NCBI RefSeq assembly: GCF_007998985.1
Contig: NZ_CP041659.1
Span: 434,001 to 498,000 of the forward strand
Length of the DNA stretch: 64,000 nucleotides
Origin: Sphingomonas xanthus
GTDB lineage: Bacteria; Pseudomonadota; Alphaproteobacteria; Sphingomonadales; Sphingomonadaceae
Reading direction: 5' to 3'
In this document: positions 51,128 to 59,993 of the stretch, in pieces
Numbering within the stretch: the first letter of the stretch is position 1
Layout of the letters: each line of letters opens with the position of its first letter
Made by a program: the position numbers and the translations under genes
The notes under the pieces: model-generated
Told to the model about the DNA's origin: nothing
The model's database searches: none
The model's input: only the letters and a program-made list of their open reading frames with translations

Positions 51128-52161
51128 TGAAGCAGCCGCGGCGGATCCTCTATATCGATGACGACGCCGGCCTTTGCCGGCTGGTGACGAAGCTGCTTGA
51201 GCGGCGCGGCCACAGCGTGACCTCGGCCGCCACCGGCCAGCAGGGCATTGACCTTGCCCGCGACGGCGGTTTCGAGATCATCGCGGTCGACCATTATATG
51301 CCGGGCATGGACGGTTTGCAGACGCTCGCGGCGCTGCGCGCGCTGCCCGGCTGCCCGCCGGTGGTCTATGTCACCGGGTCGGAGGAAAGCAGCGTTGCGG
51401 TCGCCGCACTGAAGGCGGGCGCTTATGAATATGTCGTCAAGACGGTCGGCGACGATTTCGTCGACCTGCTCGAACAGGCCTTCACCCTCGCGCTCGCCCG
51501 GGTTCGGCTGGAACGGGACAAGCTGGCCGCCGAGGACGCGCTGCGCGCCGCCAACGAACGGCTTGAAACCTTGTTGAAAGAGGTCAACCACCGGGTCGCC
51601 AATTCGCTCCAGCTGGTTTCGACCTTCGTCCATATGCAGTCGCGCCAGCTCGACAATGACGATGCGCGCGATGCGCTGGCCGATACGCAGCGGCGGATCG
51701 ACGCGATCGCTCAGGTCCACCGCAAGCTCTACGCTTCGGGCGACGTCGAGACGGTGGCGATGGACGAATATCTCTCCGCGATCGTCGACGAGCTTCAGGA
51801 AACCTGGTCGACCCCGGCTGCGCCGCGCCGAATCCGCCTGAACGCCGAACCGGTCGAGCTCCATCCCGACAAGGCGGTATCGCTGGGCATCATCGTCAAC
51901 GAGCTGGTCAGCAACGCCTGTAAATATGCTTATGGCCCTGACCGGTCGGGCGAGGTGCGGGTCAGCCTGGCCAAGGCCGGCGAGCACAGCTTCTCCCTAT
52001 CGGTCGAAGATGACGGGATCGGCTTTGCACAGGGAGACAAGCCGCGAGGCAGCGGACTGGGTTCGCAGCTGGTGCTGGCGATGTCCCGCTCGCTCGCCGC
52101 CAAGCTCGACTATGACGATGGCCATCGCGGAGTCCGGGCGACCGTGGTCGCCCCGCTTTAG
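51127..52161 (+). CDS. Hybrid protein: receiver domain + HisKA_2/HRxxN histidine kinase
   Basis: 344 residues. N-terminal receiver with DDD (11-13), D55 in IIAVDHYMPGMDG, T in VTGSEES and K in VVKTVGDD. A helix follows, then the HisKA_2 dimerisation domain with H155 in KEVNHRVANSLQL (HRxxN pattern) and an ATPase domain with NELVSNACKYAYG, VEDDGIGF and GLGSQLV. No membrane part. This layout resembles PakF, a kinase of the Sphingomonas general stress response; identity is inference. It shares a base with the upstream stop. Confidence 0.88.
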   Translation: MKQPRRILYIDDDAGLCRLVTKLLERRGHSVTSAATGQQGIDLARDGGFEIIAVDHYMPGMDGLQTLAALRALPGCPPVVYVTGSEESSVAVAALKAGAYEYVVKTVGDDFVDLLEQAFTLALARVRLERDKLAAEDALRAANERLETLLKEVNHRVANSLQLVSTFVHMQSRQLDNDDARDALADTQRRIDAIAQVHRKLYASGDVETVAMDEYLSAIVDELQETWSTPAAPRRIRLNAEPVELHPDKAVSLGIIVNELVSNACKYAYGPDRSGEVRVSLAKAGEHSFSLSVEDDGIGFAQGDKPRGSGLGSQLVLAMSRSLAAKLDYDDGHRGVRATVVAPL

Positions 52162-53084
52162 CGGCGCCACTCCCCAAGCACCTTGCCGTCACCCGGATTG
52201 ACCACCGCGACGCGTTCGATCGCGGTGGCGACCAGGCAGGTTGGCCGCAAATAGGGTCCAGCTGACTGGCACAGGACGCTTTCCCGCCCGCCCGGGATCG
52301 CGGCAATGCGGCCTTCGATGACCAGTTGCAGGCCGCCACTTTGCGGAACCTGTTCCGGGGGAACGCGCTGCACGATTTCGAGCGGCCTGCCGCGCCGTTG
52401 GCCGACCCGCGACGCGTCGGGGTCCGAAAATGTGGCGATGCCAAGCGAAGACGTACGCGCCGGCGATAGGGCCTTTGGCGGGGCGCCGGCCGGGACCGCG
52501 GCAGCGTGGGCGTCCTTTTTGCCGGCTTCGCCCGACCCGTCGGCATCACCCGCCGCCGGGGCAGGAACCGGGGCCGGGACAGGCGCCGGAGGTGGGCAGG
52601 TCTCGCTGCTTGTCCATGGCCTTGGCAGCCAATATCCCTCGATCGAGTCAACCGGCAAGTCGCCGAGGCGTTGCTGCACCCATGGCGTTTCGGTCCAGTC
52701 GGCCCCCGCCACGCGGACCCGAAGCGACTGGTCCTCGGCATTGTAGGACCATCCGCTGGTCTCGATCTTCTCGACCGGCCCGTCGCACCCGAACGCCATG
52801 CGCAGCAGGAACCGGCGACCGACCCGCCAATCGGCGACCTGGACCCCGCCTGCGGCCTGGTCGGCGGCATCGGCGGCGAGCGCGATGAGGTCAGCCCGGC
52901 CCATTACCGCCTCCGTGATCGGCGGCGTCGGCATGGGCTGCGGCCGGGGAACCTCGACCGCGGGCGGTGGTTGCTTCTCCACACTGTCTCGGCCGATGAT
53001 ATAGCCCGCGGTCGCGATCGCGACGCCAAGGACCGCCAGGGCGGCGACATTGCGGACGCGGGAGTCTTTGCTTGGCGTGTCCAT
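52158..53084 (-). CDS. Membrane-anchored protein of unknown function with proline-rich linkers
   Basis: 308 residues from the ATG at 53084; a TTG one codon earlier is possible. One N-terminal helix (about residues 11-29, VAALAVLGVAIATAGYIIG), a Pro-rich stretch, a domain containing FGCDGPVEKIETSGWSYN and ending near GYWLPRPW, a long Pro/Ala linker (PAPVPAPVPAPAAG) and a C-terminal domain with four-cysteine-like sites (SVLCQS, RPTCLVA). No family recognised. Convergent, 4-base overlap, with the kinase gene. Confidence 0.75.
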   Translation of the reverse strand: MDTPSKDSRVRNVAALAVLGVAIATAGYIIGRDSVEKQPPPAVEVPRPQPMPTPPITEAVMGRADLIALAADAADQAAGGVQVADWRVGRRFLLRMAFGCDGPVEKIETSGWSYNAEDQSLRVRVAGADWTETPWVQQRLGDLPVDSIEGYWLPRPWTSSETCPPPAPVPAPVPAPAAGDADGSGEAGKKDAHAAAVPAGAPPKALSPARTSSLGIATFSDPDASRVGQRRGRPLEIVQRVPPEQVPQSGGLQLVIEGRIAAIPGGRESVLCQSAGPYLRPTCLVATAIERVAVVNPGDGKVLGEWRR

Positions 53085-53142
53085 CAACCCTTGTTAGCAG
53101 ATTGATAAGGAGGCACCACCTTTTGAACATGCCATCATCGCG

Positions 53143-54459
53143 ATGAATTTCGACCAGGTCCTGACGCTTGCAGTCCTGGCAGCGGTGGTCGCGGCGCTCA
53201 TTTGGGATAAGCTTCGTGCGGACGTCGTCGCCCTGACCGGCGCGGCGGTGCTGATGATGGCCGGAGTGGTGCGCCCGTCGGAAGTCCAGGGCGCCTTTGC
53301 AAGCCCGGCGATCATCGCGCTCGCGTCCCTGTTCGTCATTGCCTATGCGATGGAACTGACCGGACTGCTCGACAATGCCATCGTCAAGCTGGTCGAATTT
53401 TGCAGCAGGATCGGTGCGCTCGGCCTGTGGGTGATGATCGCCGCAAGCGGCGCCGCCTCGGCATTGCTCAACAATACCCCGATCGTCGTGCTTGGCGCGC
53501 CGGTGCTCCGCGATGTCGCCAAGAAGCTCAACCTCGATCCGAAGCGGTTTTTAATGCCGCTTAGCTATGTCGCCATCCTTGGCGGGTGCATGACGCTGAT
53601 CGGCACGTCGACCAACCTGCTAGTCAACGACATGGCCCGGGTGTCCGGCCAGCCGCAATTCGGGCTGTTCGAGATTACCCCGGTCGGGTTCATGGTCGCG
53701 GTCGCCGGCGGACTTTACCTGTTCCTTGCCAGCGGACGGCTGATTTCGGCGCGGCCGGCGGAAGAGGAAAAGCCGCCGCCATTTCCGATGCCCGACTATC
53801 ATGACGTCGATGTTTCGGGCGCCCAGATCGGCGAAGCCGACAAGTTCGCTGAACATCGCCCGTTCCAGCGGGGCAAGGCCCTAGTCTCGCTGCTGATCTT
53901 TTTTGGCGCAATCGCCGCCGCGGCGCTCAACATCGCGCCGATCGCGGCATCGGCTTTCGCCGGAGCGGTGCTGCTGATCCTGCTGCGCGTGCTCACGCCC
54001 GACGAAGCCTATGGCGGGCTTCGTCCCGAAATCCTGATGCTCATCGCCGGCATGGTGGTGCTGGGCATCGCGATGGAGCAGAGCGGGCTTGCCGAAGGGA
54101 TGACCGCGGCGCTGCTGAGCGTGGTCGACGACCTTGGCCCGCTGGGCGCGCTGATTATCCTTTATGGTGCGACCCTGGTCCTGACCGAGCTTTTATCAAA
54201 TGCCACGGTGGCGGTGCTGATCACCCCGATCGCGGTCGCGCTGGCGGAAAGCCTGGGGGTTAGCGCGCGGCCCTTCCTCGTCGCGGTGATGATGGCCGGG
54301 AGCGCGGCCTTCGCCACGCCATTCGGCTACCAGACCAATGTCATCGTCTACCAGATGGGTGGCTACAACTATATGGACTTCGTGCGCGTCGGCATGCCGC
54401 TCAACATCATCACGATGGTGGTCGGCGTGTTCGCGATCACCCTTTTCTTCCCCTTCTAG
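53143..54459 (+). CDS. SLC13/DASS family permease
   Basis: 438 residues with about 10-11 hydrophobic segments. Family motifs include LNNTPIVVLGAPVLRDVAKK, GCMTLIGTSTNLLVNDM (substrate/sodium-site SNT-like loop), ELLSNATVAVLITPIAVALA and TPFGYQTNVIVYQMGGY. Family members carry dicarboxylates, sulfate or arsenite. This one lacks the two TrkA-C domains found in larger relatives. Substrate unknown. Confidence 0.86.
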   Translation: MNFDQVLTLAVLAAVVAALIWDKLRADVVALTGAAVLMMAGVVRPSEVQGAFASPAIIALASLFVIAYAMELTGLLDNAIVKLVEFCSRIGALGLWVMIAASGAASALLNNTPIVVLGAPVLRDVAKKLNLDPKRFLMPLSYVAILGGCMTLIGTSTNLLVNDMARVSGQPQFGLFEITPVGFMVAVAGGLYLFLASGRLISARPAEEEKPPPFPMPDYHDVDVSGAQIGEADKFAEHRPFQRGKALVSLLIFFGAIAAAALNIAPIAASAFAGAVLLILLRVLTPDEAYGGLRPEILMLIAGMVVLGIAMEQSGLAEGMTAALLSVVDDLGPLGALIILYGATLVLTELLSNATVAVLITPIAVALAESLGVSARPFLVAVMMAGSAAFATPFGYQTNVIVYQMGGYNYMDFVRVGMPLNIITMVVGVFAITLFFPF

Positions 54460-55643
54460 GGCGCTGGCCAGCCTTCGAGGATTTCGACGAAGCGGGCGAG
54501 CCAGCCATTGGTCTGGTGCCCGTCGACCACCCGGTGATCGATGGTCAGCGTGACATAGGCCATCGGCCGGATGAGGATCGCGTCCTGCCCGTCGATGGTC
54601 CGAACCACCACCCGCTTTTCGAGCTTGCCGACCCCGAGGATCGCGGCCTGGCCGGCATGGAGGATGATCGGCGATGCCAGCAGGCTTCCCGATACGCCAT
54701 GGTTGGAGATGGTAAAGCTGCCGCCCGACACGTCAGCGGCGGTCAGTTTCCCGCCCCGGGCGCGGGACGTGAGGTCGTCGAGCTTGCGGCCAATCGCCTC
54801 GAGCGAAAGCGCGCCGGCATCCCGGACCACCGGGACAACCAGTCCCCTGTCGCCAAGCGCGGTGCCGACCCCGACGTTGATGGTCGGCGAAACGGCGATC
54901 CGATCCTCTTCCCAGCGGCCGTTGATCGCTGGAGCGACCGCCATCGCCTCGGCCGCGGCCTTGACGATATAGGCGGTGTAGCTGAGCTTCACGCCGCGGT
55001 CCGCCATCGCCTTCTTGTGCGCGGCGATGGCCGAGAAATCAGCCTCGAACAACGCGGTGACATGGGGCGCGTCGCTGACCGCCCGAACCATATTCTCGGC
55101 GATCTTGAGCCGCATCCGGTCGTGCGGGATGTCGGTCCCAGAAAAATGGCACGGCTGAGCCGTCGACGGCTCACCGGCGCTGACCGTGGTCGCACTGGCC
55201 ACCGCGCGGTCGACGTCCTCGCGGGTGATCCGCCCGCCCCGGCCCGTTCCTCGGATTTTCGACGGGTCGATGTCATGCTGCATCAGCGCGCGGCGGACCG
55301 AGGGCGACAGCCGGGTTTCGGCATCGCCGATCACCGCGGCGGGCGTCTCGGCCGGCCTTTCGGCTGGCTCGGCCTTGCCCTGCTCGGCATCGAAGGGAAG
55401 CGGGTCGTAGGTGCCGGCGGTGATCCGGCCGAGCACGTCGCCCGGCGCGGCCTCGTCGTCGGTATCGAGCAGGATTTCGGTTAGCACCCCGGCGGCGGGC
55501 GCCGGCACTTCCTGCGTGACCTTGTCGGTTTCCAGTTCGACCAGCGGGTCATTTTCGGCGACCGCGTCGCCGACCTTCTTGAGCCAGGCGCGGACGACCG
55601 CCTTGGTGCCTTCCTGCTCGTCGGGGACGCGCACATCGATCAT
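54456..55643 (-). CDS. Dihydrolipoamide acyltransferase, E2 of a 2-oxoacid dehydrogenase
   Basis: 395 residues from the ATG at 55643. Lipoyl domain (residues 1-76) with the lipoylated K41 in ETDKVTQEVPAPAAG; E3-binding domain around residues 110-146 (LSPSVRRALMQHDID, GTGRGGRITREDV); catalytic domain with H370 and D374 in TIDHRVVDGHQTNGWL. It transfers an acyl group to CoA. It starts 4 bases after the fused E1 gene and forms one complex with it. The usual E3 gene is not in the window. The acyl group may be branched-chain or arylacetyl; see findings. Confidence 0.9.
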   Translation of the reverse strand: MIDVRVPDEQEGTKAVVRAWLKKVGDAVAENDPLVELETDKVTQEVPAPAAGVLTEILLDTDDEAAPGDVLGRITAGTYDPLPFDAEQGKAEPAERPAETPAAVIGDAETRLSPSVRRALMQHDIDPSKIRGTGRGGRITREDVDRAVASATTVSAGEPSTAQPCHFSGTDIPHDRMRLKIAENMVRAVSDAPHVTALFEADFSAIAAHKKAMADRGVKLSYTAYIVKAAAEAMAVAPAINGRWEEDRIAVSPTINVGVGTALGDRGLVVPVVRDAGALSLEAIGRKLDDLTSRARGGKLTAADVSGGSFTISNHGVSGSLLASPIILHAGQAAILGVGKLEKRVVVRTIDGQDAILIRPMAYVTLTIDHRVVDGHQTNGWLARFVEILEGWPAP

Positions 55644-55647
55644 CGGA

Positions 55648-57693
55648 TCAGAACCCCAACAGCCGGTCGATTTCGGCGCGGATGCGCTCAACCGACGGGA
55701 CGGCCCATTCAAGAAGCTTGGGATGGTGCGGGCTGGGCACGTCGGGCATCGTCACCCGCGCGACCGGCGCATCAAGGTCAAGAAAGGCTTCGTCGGCAAC
55801 GACCGCGGCGATTTCCGCGCCGAACCCGCCGGTGCGCAAATCCTCATGGACGATCAGGCAGCGGCGGGTCCGCCGCACGCTGTCGAGCACCATGTCGCGG
55901 TCCCAAGGCATCAAGGTGCGCAGGTCGATGACGTCGGCGTCGACTCCTTCGGCGGCCGCTTCGCAGCGCGGGACCATCGCGCCCCAGGTGATGATGCTGA
56001 TCTTGTTGCCTGTCCGGGTCTTCCTGGCCTTGCCAAAGGGTAGGACGAAGGCATCGCCCGGCCACGGGCGGCGTGCCCAGCTGTCGTCAAGCATCGCGCG
56101 ATGTTCGAAGAAGATCACCGGATCTTGGCCGCGCAAGGATGCGCGCAGCAGCCCGACCGCGTCTTCGGCGTTCGACGGCACCGCCACCTTCCAGCCGGGA
56201 TTGTGAACGAACTGCACTTCGTTGGTCTGGCTGTGCCATGGGTCGCCGCACTTGAAGAAGCCGCCGGGTATGCGCAGCACCATTGGCGCCGCGAAGCGAT
56301 TGGCGGTGCGCCAGCGCATCGTTCCGCAATCGTTGATCTGCTCGGTCGCCGGCTCGGCATATTTGCGAAACTGAATTTCGGGCACCGGCATCAGCCCAGC
56401 GAGCGCCATGCCTACAGCGCGGCCGACGATCCCTTCCTCGTTCAACGAGGTGTCGAATACCCGGTCATGGCCATATTTGTCCTGAAGGCCGAGCGTCACG
56501 GCATGGACGCCGCCCTTGGGCCCGACATCCTCGCCGAACACCAGCACCTTGGGATTCTTCTCCAGTTCCTGGTCAAGCACGCGGCGGATCGCGGTGACCA
56601 TGTTGATCCGCTGCCCTTCGGGTCGCGGCTCGGCATGGCTGTCGTCGAGCGCCAGGCCGGCGCCACCGCCGACCCTTGCCGCTTCGCCTTCGAAATAGAC
56701 ATGGTCGGTGACCCGGTCGGGTGAAGATACGCCCCGCGCCTCGGCTTCCGCCCGGGCAGACTCCACTTCCTGAGCGACCGAGGCCTCGATGAGGTCCCAG
56801 TCAAGATCTGCGGTATGGGCCTTTAGCTTAGGCAGCGGATCGCGCGCCCATTCGGCCTTCACCGTCTCTTCGGACTTGTAGGTCTGGGTGTCCTGATAGC
56901 TATGCCCTTCGAGACGGGGCACGGTCAGGCGGATCAGTGCCGGCCCCATGCGGCCCCGGACGTGCCCAACCGCTTCGCCGATCATACGCGCCGCGCCCTC
57001 GGGATCGGTCCCGTCGCCGTTCCAGATCGCCAGGTTACCGAAGCTGGCCAGGTTGGCGGCAATGTCGCAGCCGGGTGTCTGGTAATGGGACGGCACAGAA
57101 ATGCCGTAACCGTTATCCTCGATGTAAAATAGCATTGGCAACGATTGCGTAGTTGCAATTGTTAGCGCAGACCAAAATCCACCGGTCGCACAGCTGGCGT
57201 CACCGCCAAGTACTACACCGATCGCGCCCCGGTCCTGTTCGCCGAGCACCCGCGACTTATAGAGAACCGACTGCGCCCAACCGGCCGCGGGAGCATATTG
57301 GGCCCCGACCCCGCCGCACATCGGCAGGGCGTGGGCGCCGCCGGGATTGGGATAGTTGAACACCACGCCAATATCGCGGCCGTCGGAATAGCCACCCTCG
57401 CGCCCCATTCCGCTGCCCAGCGCGTCGGCCAGCGGCACGCCAAGCGCAAGCAGCATCGGCCGCGAGCGATAATAGCCGCAAGCCGCATCACCGTCGCGCA
57501 GGTGAAGTCCGAGCATGACCTGGGCCATGTCATGACCCCGCGCGGAAAATTGGTAGAGGACCTTCTTTTCGGGGACCAGCCGGCTTTCCTCAAGCTCGTC
57601 GAGCGCCCGGCTGGTCAGCACCAGTCGCGCGACCTCGGACCAGTCGAGGTCCGTCGCCGAAGCCTTGCGCGTCACCTCCAGCACGTCAGCCAC
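55648..57693 (-). CDS. Fused E1 alpha-beta subunit of a 2-oxoacid dehydrogenase
   Basis: 681 residues from a GTG start. The N-terminal half is E1 alpha: QFSARGHDMAQVMLGLHLRD, YYRSRPMLLALGV, and the thiamine diphosphate site GDASCATGGFW with IEDNGYGISVPSHYQ (GDA in place of the common GDG). The C-terminal half is E1 beta: NMVTAIRRVLDQEL, VFGEDVGPKGGVHAVTLGLQ, FDTSLNEEGIVGRAVGMALA, PEIQFRKYAEPATEQI. Split alpha and beta genes are more usual. It decarboxylates a 2-oxoacid and acylates E2. The aminotransferase gene upstream overlaps by 8 bases. Confidence 0.9.
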   Translation of the reverse strand: MADVLEVTRKASATDLDWSEVARLVLTSRALDELEESRLVPEKKVLYQFSARGHDMAQVMLGLHLRDGDAACGYYRSRPMLLALGVPLADALGSGMGREGGYSDGRDIGVVFNYPNPGGAHALPMCGGVGAQYAPAAGWAQSVLYKSRVLGEQDRGAIGVVLGGDASCATGGFWSALTIATTQSLPMLFYIEDNGYGISVPSHYQTPGCDIAANLASFGNLAIWNGDGTDPEGAARMIGEAVGHVRGRMGPALIRLTVPRLEGHSYQDTQTYKSEETVKAEWARDPLPKLKAHTADLDWDLIEASVAQEVESARAEAEARGVSSPDRVTDHVYFEGEAARVGGGAGLALDDSHAEPRPEGQRINMVTAIRRVLDQELEKNPKVLVFGEDVGPKGGVHAVTLGLQDKYGHDRVFDTSLNEEGIVGRAVGMALAGLMPVPEIQFRKYAEPATEQINDCGTMRWRTANRFAAPMVLRIPGGFFKCGDPWHSQTNEVQFVHNPGWKVAVPSNAEDAVGLLRASLRGQDPVIFFEHRAMLDDSWARRPWPGDAFVLPFGKARKTRTGNKISIITWGAMVPRCEAAAEGVDADVIDLRTLMPWDRDMVLDSVRRTRRCLIVHEDLRTGGFGAEIAAVVADEAFLDLDAPVARVTMPDVPSPHHPKLLEWAVPSVERIRAEIDRLLGF

Positions 57694-58879
57694 CGATCAC
57701 CTCGACGACCGCCGCGACAAAACGGTCGACCTCGTCGTCGGCCATGCCGAGGATGTTGAACCGGCCGCTATCGGCCATGTAGATGGCGTGCCGCTCACGC
57801 AGGTCGTCGACCTGCTGGGGGGTCACCGGAAGCATCGAAAACATGCCATTCTGTTCGGTAATGAAGGCGAGCTTGGGATGGGCAGCGGCAAGCCGTTCGC
57901 GGATCGCCAAGATCCGGGCACGCATCTCATCCACTTCGGCGCGCCAGTCCGCCGCCAGTTCGGGATCGTCGAGGACGGTTCGCACCACCGCGCCGCCATG
58001 ATCGGGCGGCATCGACCACATTTCGCGGGCGATCTGCAGCACATGCTTTATCGCATTGCCGCTCGTGTTGGCCGTTCCGGTCTTGAGGAAGAGCGCGCCG
58101 ACGCGGTCTCGATAGACACCAAAATTCTTATCGCAGCTCTGCGCGACGACCACCTCGTCGCACGCCTCGATCACCAGCCTGAGCCCGAATGCATCTTCTT
58201 CCAGGCCCTTGCCAAGACCCTGATAGGCAATGTCGACCACCGGCAGTAGCTGGCGCTCGACCAGCAGGCGGACAACTTCGCGCCACTGCGCCTCGTCGAG
58301 GTCGGCTCCGGTCGGATTGTGGCAACAGCCGTGAAGCAGGACGACGTCGCCGCCCCTTGCTGCACCGATTGCCTCGACCATCTGCGCGAAGCAGATCCGG
58401 CGCTCCTGCCGGTCATAATAGGGATATTCGACGATCTCGAGGCCAGCGCCGGCAATGATCGGCTGGTGGTTCGGCCAGGTCGGGGTTCCGACCAGCACCC
58501 GCGCTTTGGGATTGGCCTTGGCGACCAGGTTGAAGCCCAGCGTAAGGGCGCCGCAGCCGCCCGGGGTCTGCAGGCCGACGATCCGCTCGTCCCCGGCATG
58601 CGGGCCGAACAGGATCGGCTTCAGCAGCTGGAGCATGCGGGCATCTCCCGCGCCGCCCAGATATGACTTGCTGCGCTGCGTCTCCCAAAGCCGCTTTTCC
58701 GCGGCCTTCACCGACCGCATTACCGGGGTTCGCCCTTGGCTGTCCTTATAGACGCCTACCCCGACGTCGATCTTTTCGGGGCGCGTATCGGCATTGGCCT
58801 TGGCGATCAGGGCCAGCAGCGAATCGCTTTTGACCGGGTGGAGATCAGCCAGCCGCGCGTTGCTCTTGGTCGTCAGCAT
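57686..58879 (-). CDS. tyrB: Aromatic amino acid / aspartate aminotransferase
   Basis: 397 residues, class I aminotransferase. KIDVGVGVYKDSQGRTPVMR, SYLGGAGDARML, LHGCCHNPTGADLDEAQW, VVDIAYQGLGKGLEEDA, PLP lysine K251 in SCDKNFGVYRDRVGALF, then WRAEVDEMRARI. The CCHNPTG and KNFGVYRDR forms fit the TyrB/AspC subgroup. It probably makes 2-oxoacids from aromatic amino acids; symbol given as the best guess. First gene of tyrB-E1-E2. Confidence 0.85.
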   Translation of the reverse strand: MLTTKSNARLADLHPVKSDSLLALIAKANADTRPEKIDVGVGVYKDSQGRTPVMRSVKAAEKRLWETQRSKSYLGGAGDARMLQLLKPILFGPHAGDERIVGLQTPGGCGALTLGFNLVAKANPKARVLVGTPTWPNHQPIIAGAGLEIVEYPYYDRQERRICFAQMVEAIGAARGGDVVLLHGCCHNPTGADLDEAQWREVVRLLVERQLLPVVDIAYQGLGKGLEEDAFGLRLVIEACDEVVVAQSCDKNFGVYRDRVGALFLKTGTANTSGNAIKHVLQIAREMWSMPPDHGGAVVRTVLDDPELAADWRAEVDEMRARILAIRERLAAAHPKLAFITEQNGMFSMLPVTPQQVDDLRERHAIYMADSGRFNILGMADDEVDRFVAAVVEVIGG

Positions 58880-58919
58880 GATCAGGCTCTAGCGGCAAAA
58901 GCGGGCGCTCGCAAAGGCG

Positions 58920-59993
58920 TCAGGCGTCGTAATCGACGGCGACATCCGATCCGACCGGCACCGACTGGCACGTGAGGACATAGCCGGCGGCGATTTCTTC
59001 GTCGGTAAGGCCATAGCGCGCGGCCATTTCCACCTTGCCGTGGACCACCTTGGCGCGGCAGGTCGCGCACACCCCGGCTTTGCAGGCAAAAGGCGCGGAA
59101 AGGCCCGATTCGCGGGCGCTGTCGAGGATATTGTCGGCGGAAAATTCGACCTTTCGGGTGCGCCCGTCGAGCGTGATGCTGAGCGTCTGCCCTGCCGCTT
59201 CCTGCTGGAGCGCGGCCATTTGCGCTGCAAGCGCCGCCGACGGGCGGCCGGCGGTGAAGCGTTCGATATGGATTTTGTCGCGCGTTACATCGCGCTCGAG
59301 CAGCGCTGCCTCGGCGGCGTCCATCATCGGTCCGGGTCCGCAGATAAACCAGGCATCGACCGCCTCGACGTCGCCGACCAGGTGGGCGATCGCCGCGTCG
59401 CAGGTTTCCCGATCGAGCATGCCGTTGAACAGCTCGACATCGCCTTCCTCATGGCTGAGGAAATGGTAAAGCTCGAACCGGCCGAGATAGCGGTCCTTGA
59501 GCGCCGCCAGCGCTTCGAGGAAGATGATCGAACTGGCGTCCCGGTTGCCGTAAAAGAGCGTGAAGCGGCTTTCCGGCTCGGTCGTGAGCGCGGTGCGGAT
59601 CAGCGACATCACCGGGGTGATCCCCGACCCGCCGGCGAAGCCGACATAGCGGCGCATGGCGGCGGGATCGAACGGGGTCGTGAAGGACCCGTGCGGGGTC
59701 ATCACGTCGACCATGTCCCCGACCTTAAGACTGTCGGCGACCCAATTGGAAAAGACGCCGCCCGCGATGCGCTTGACCGTCACCTTCAGCTCGCCCTCGG
59801 CGGGCGCGGTGCACAGCGAATAGTTGCGGCGCACTTCTTCGCCATCGATCGTCGCGCGCAGTGTGAGATGCTGGCCGGCACGGAACTGGAAAGCCTCGGT
59901 CAGATCGCCGGGAACCGCGAATCGGATCGAGTTCGCCTCTTCGGTTTCAGGCAGGATTTCCGCCACCCGGAGCGGGTAGAAATGTTCGGCCAC
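58920..59993 (-). CDS. paaE: Phenylacetyl-CoA epoxidase reductase subunit PaaE
   Basis: 357 residues from a GTG directly after the paaC stop. N-terminal FAD/NAD reductase part with YSLCTAPAEGELKVTVKRIA, GDMVDVMTPHG, FAGGSGITPVMSLI and WFICGPGPMMDAAEAAL; C-terminal plant-type 2Fe-2S domain with CKAGVCATCRAKVV and a fourth Cys in VLTCQSVP. It feeds electrons from NADPH to the PaaAC di-iron core. Confidence 0.95.
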   Translation of the reverse strand: MAEHFYPLRVAEILPETEEANSIRFAVPGDLTEAFQFRAGQHLTLRATIDGEEVRRNYSLCTAPAEGELKVTVKRIAGGVFSNWVADSLKVGDMVDVMTPHGSFTTPFDPAAMRRYVGFAGGSGITPVMSLIRTALTTEPESRFTLFYGNRDASSIIFLEALAALKDRYLGRFELYHFLSHEEGDVELFNGMLDRETCDAAIAHLVGDVEAVDAWFICGPGPMMDAAEAALLERDVTRDKIHIERFTAGRPSAALAAQMAALQQEAAGQTLSITLDGRTRKVEFSADNILDSARESGLSAPFACKAGVCATCRAKVVHGKVEMAARYGLTDEEIAAGYVLTCQSVPVGSDVAVDYDA

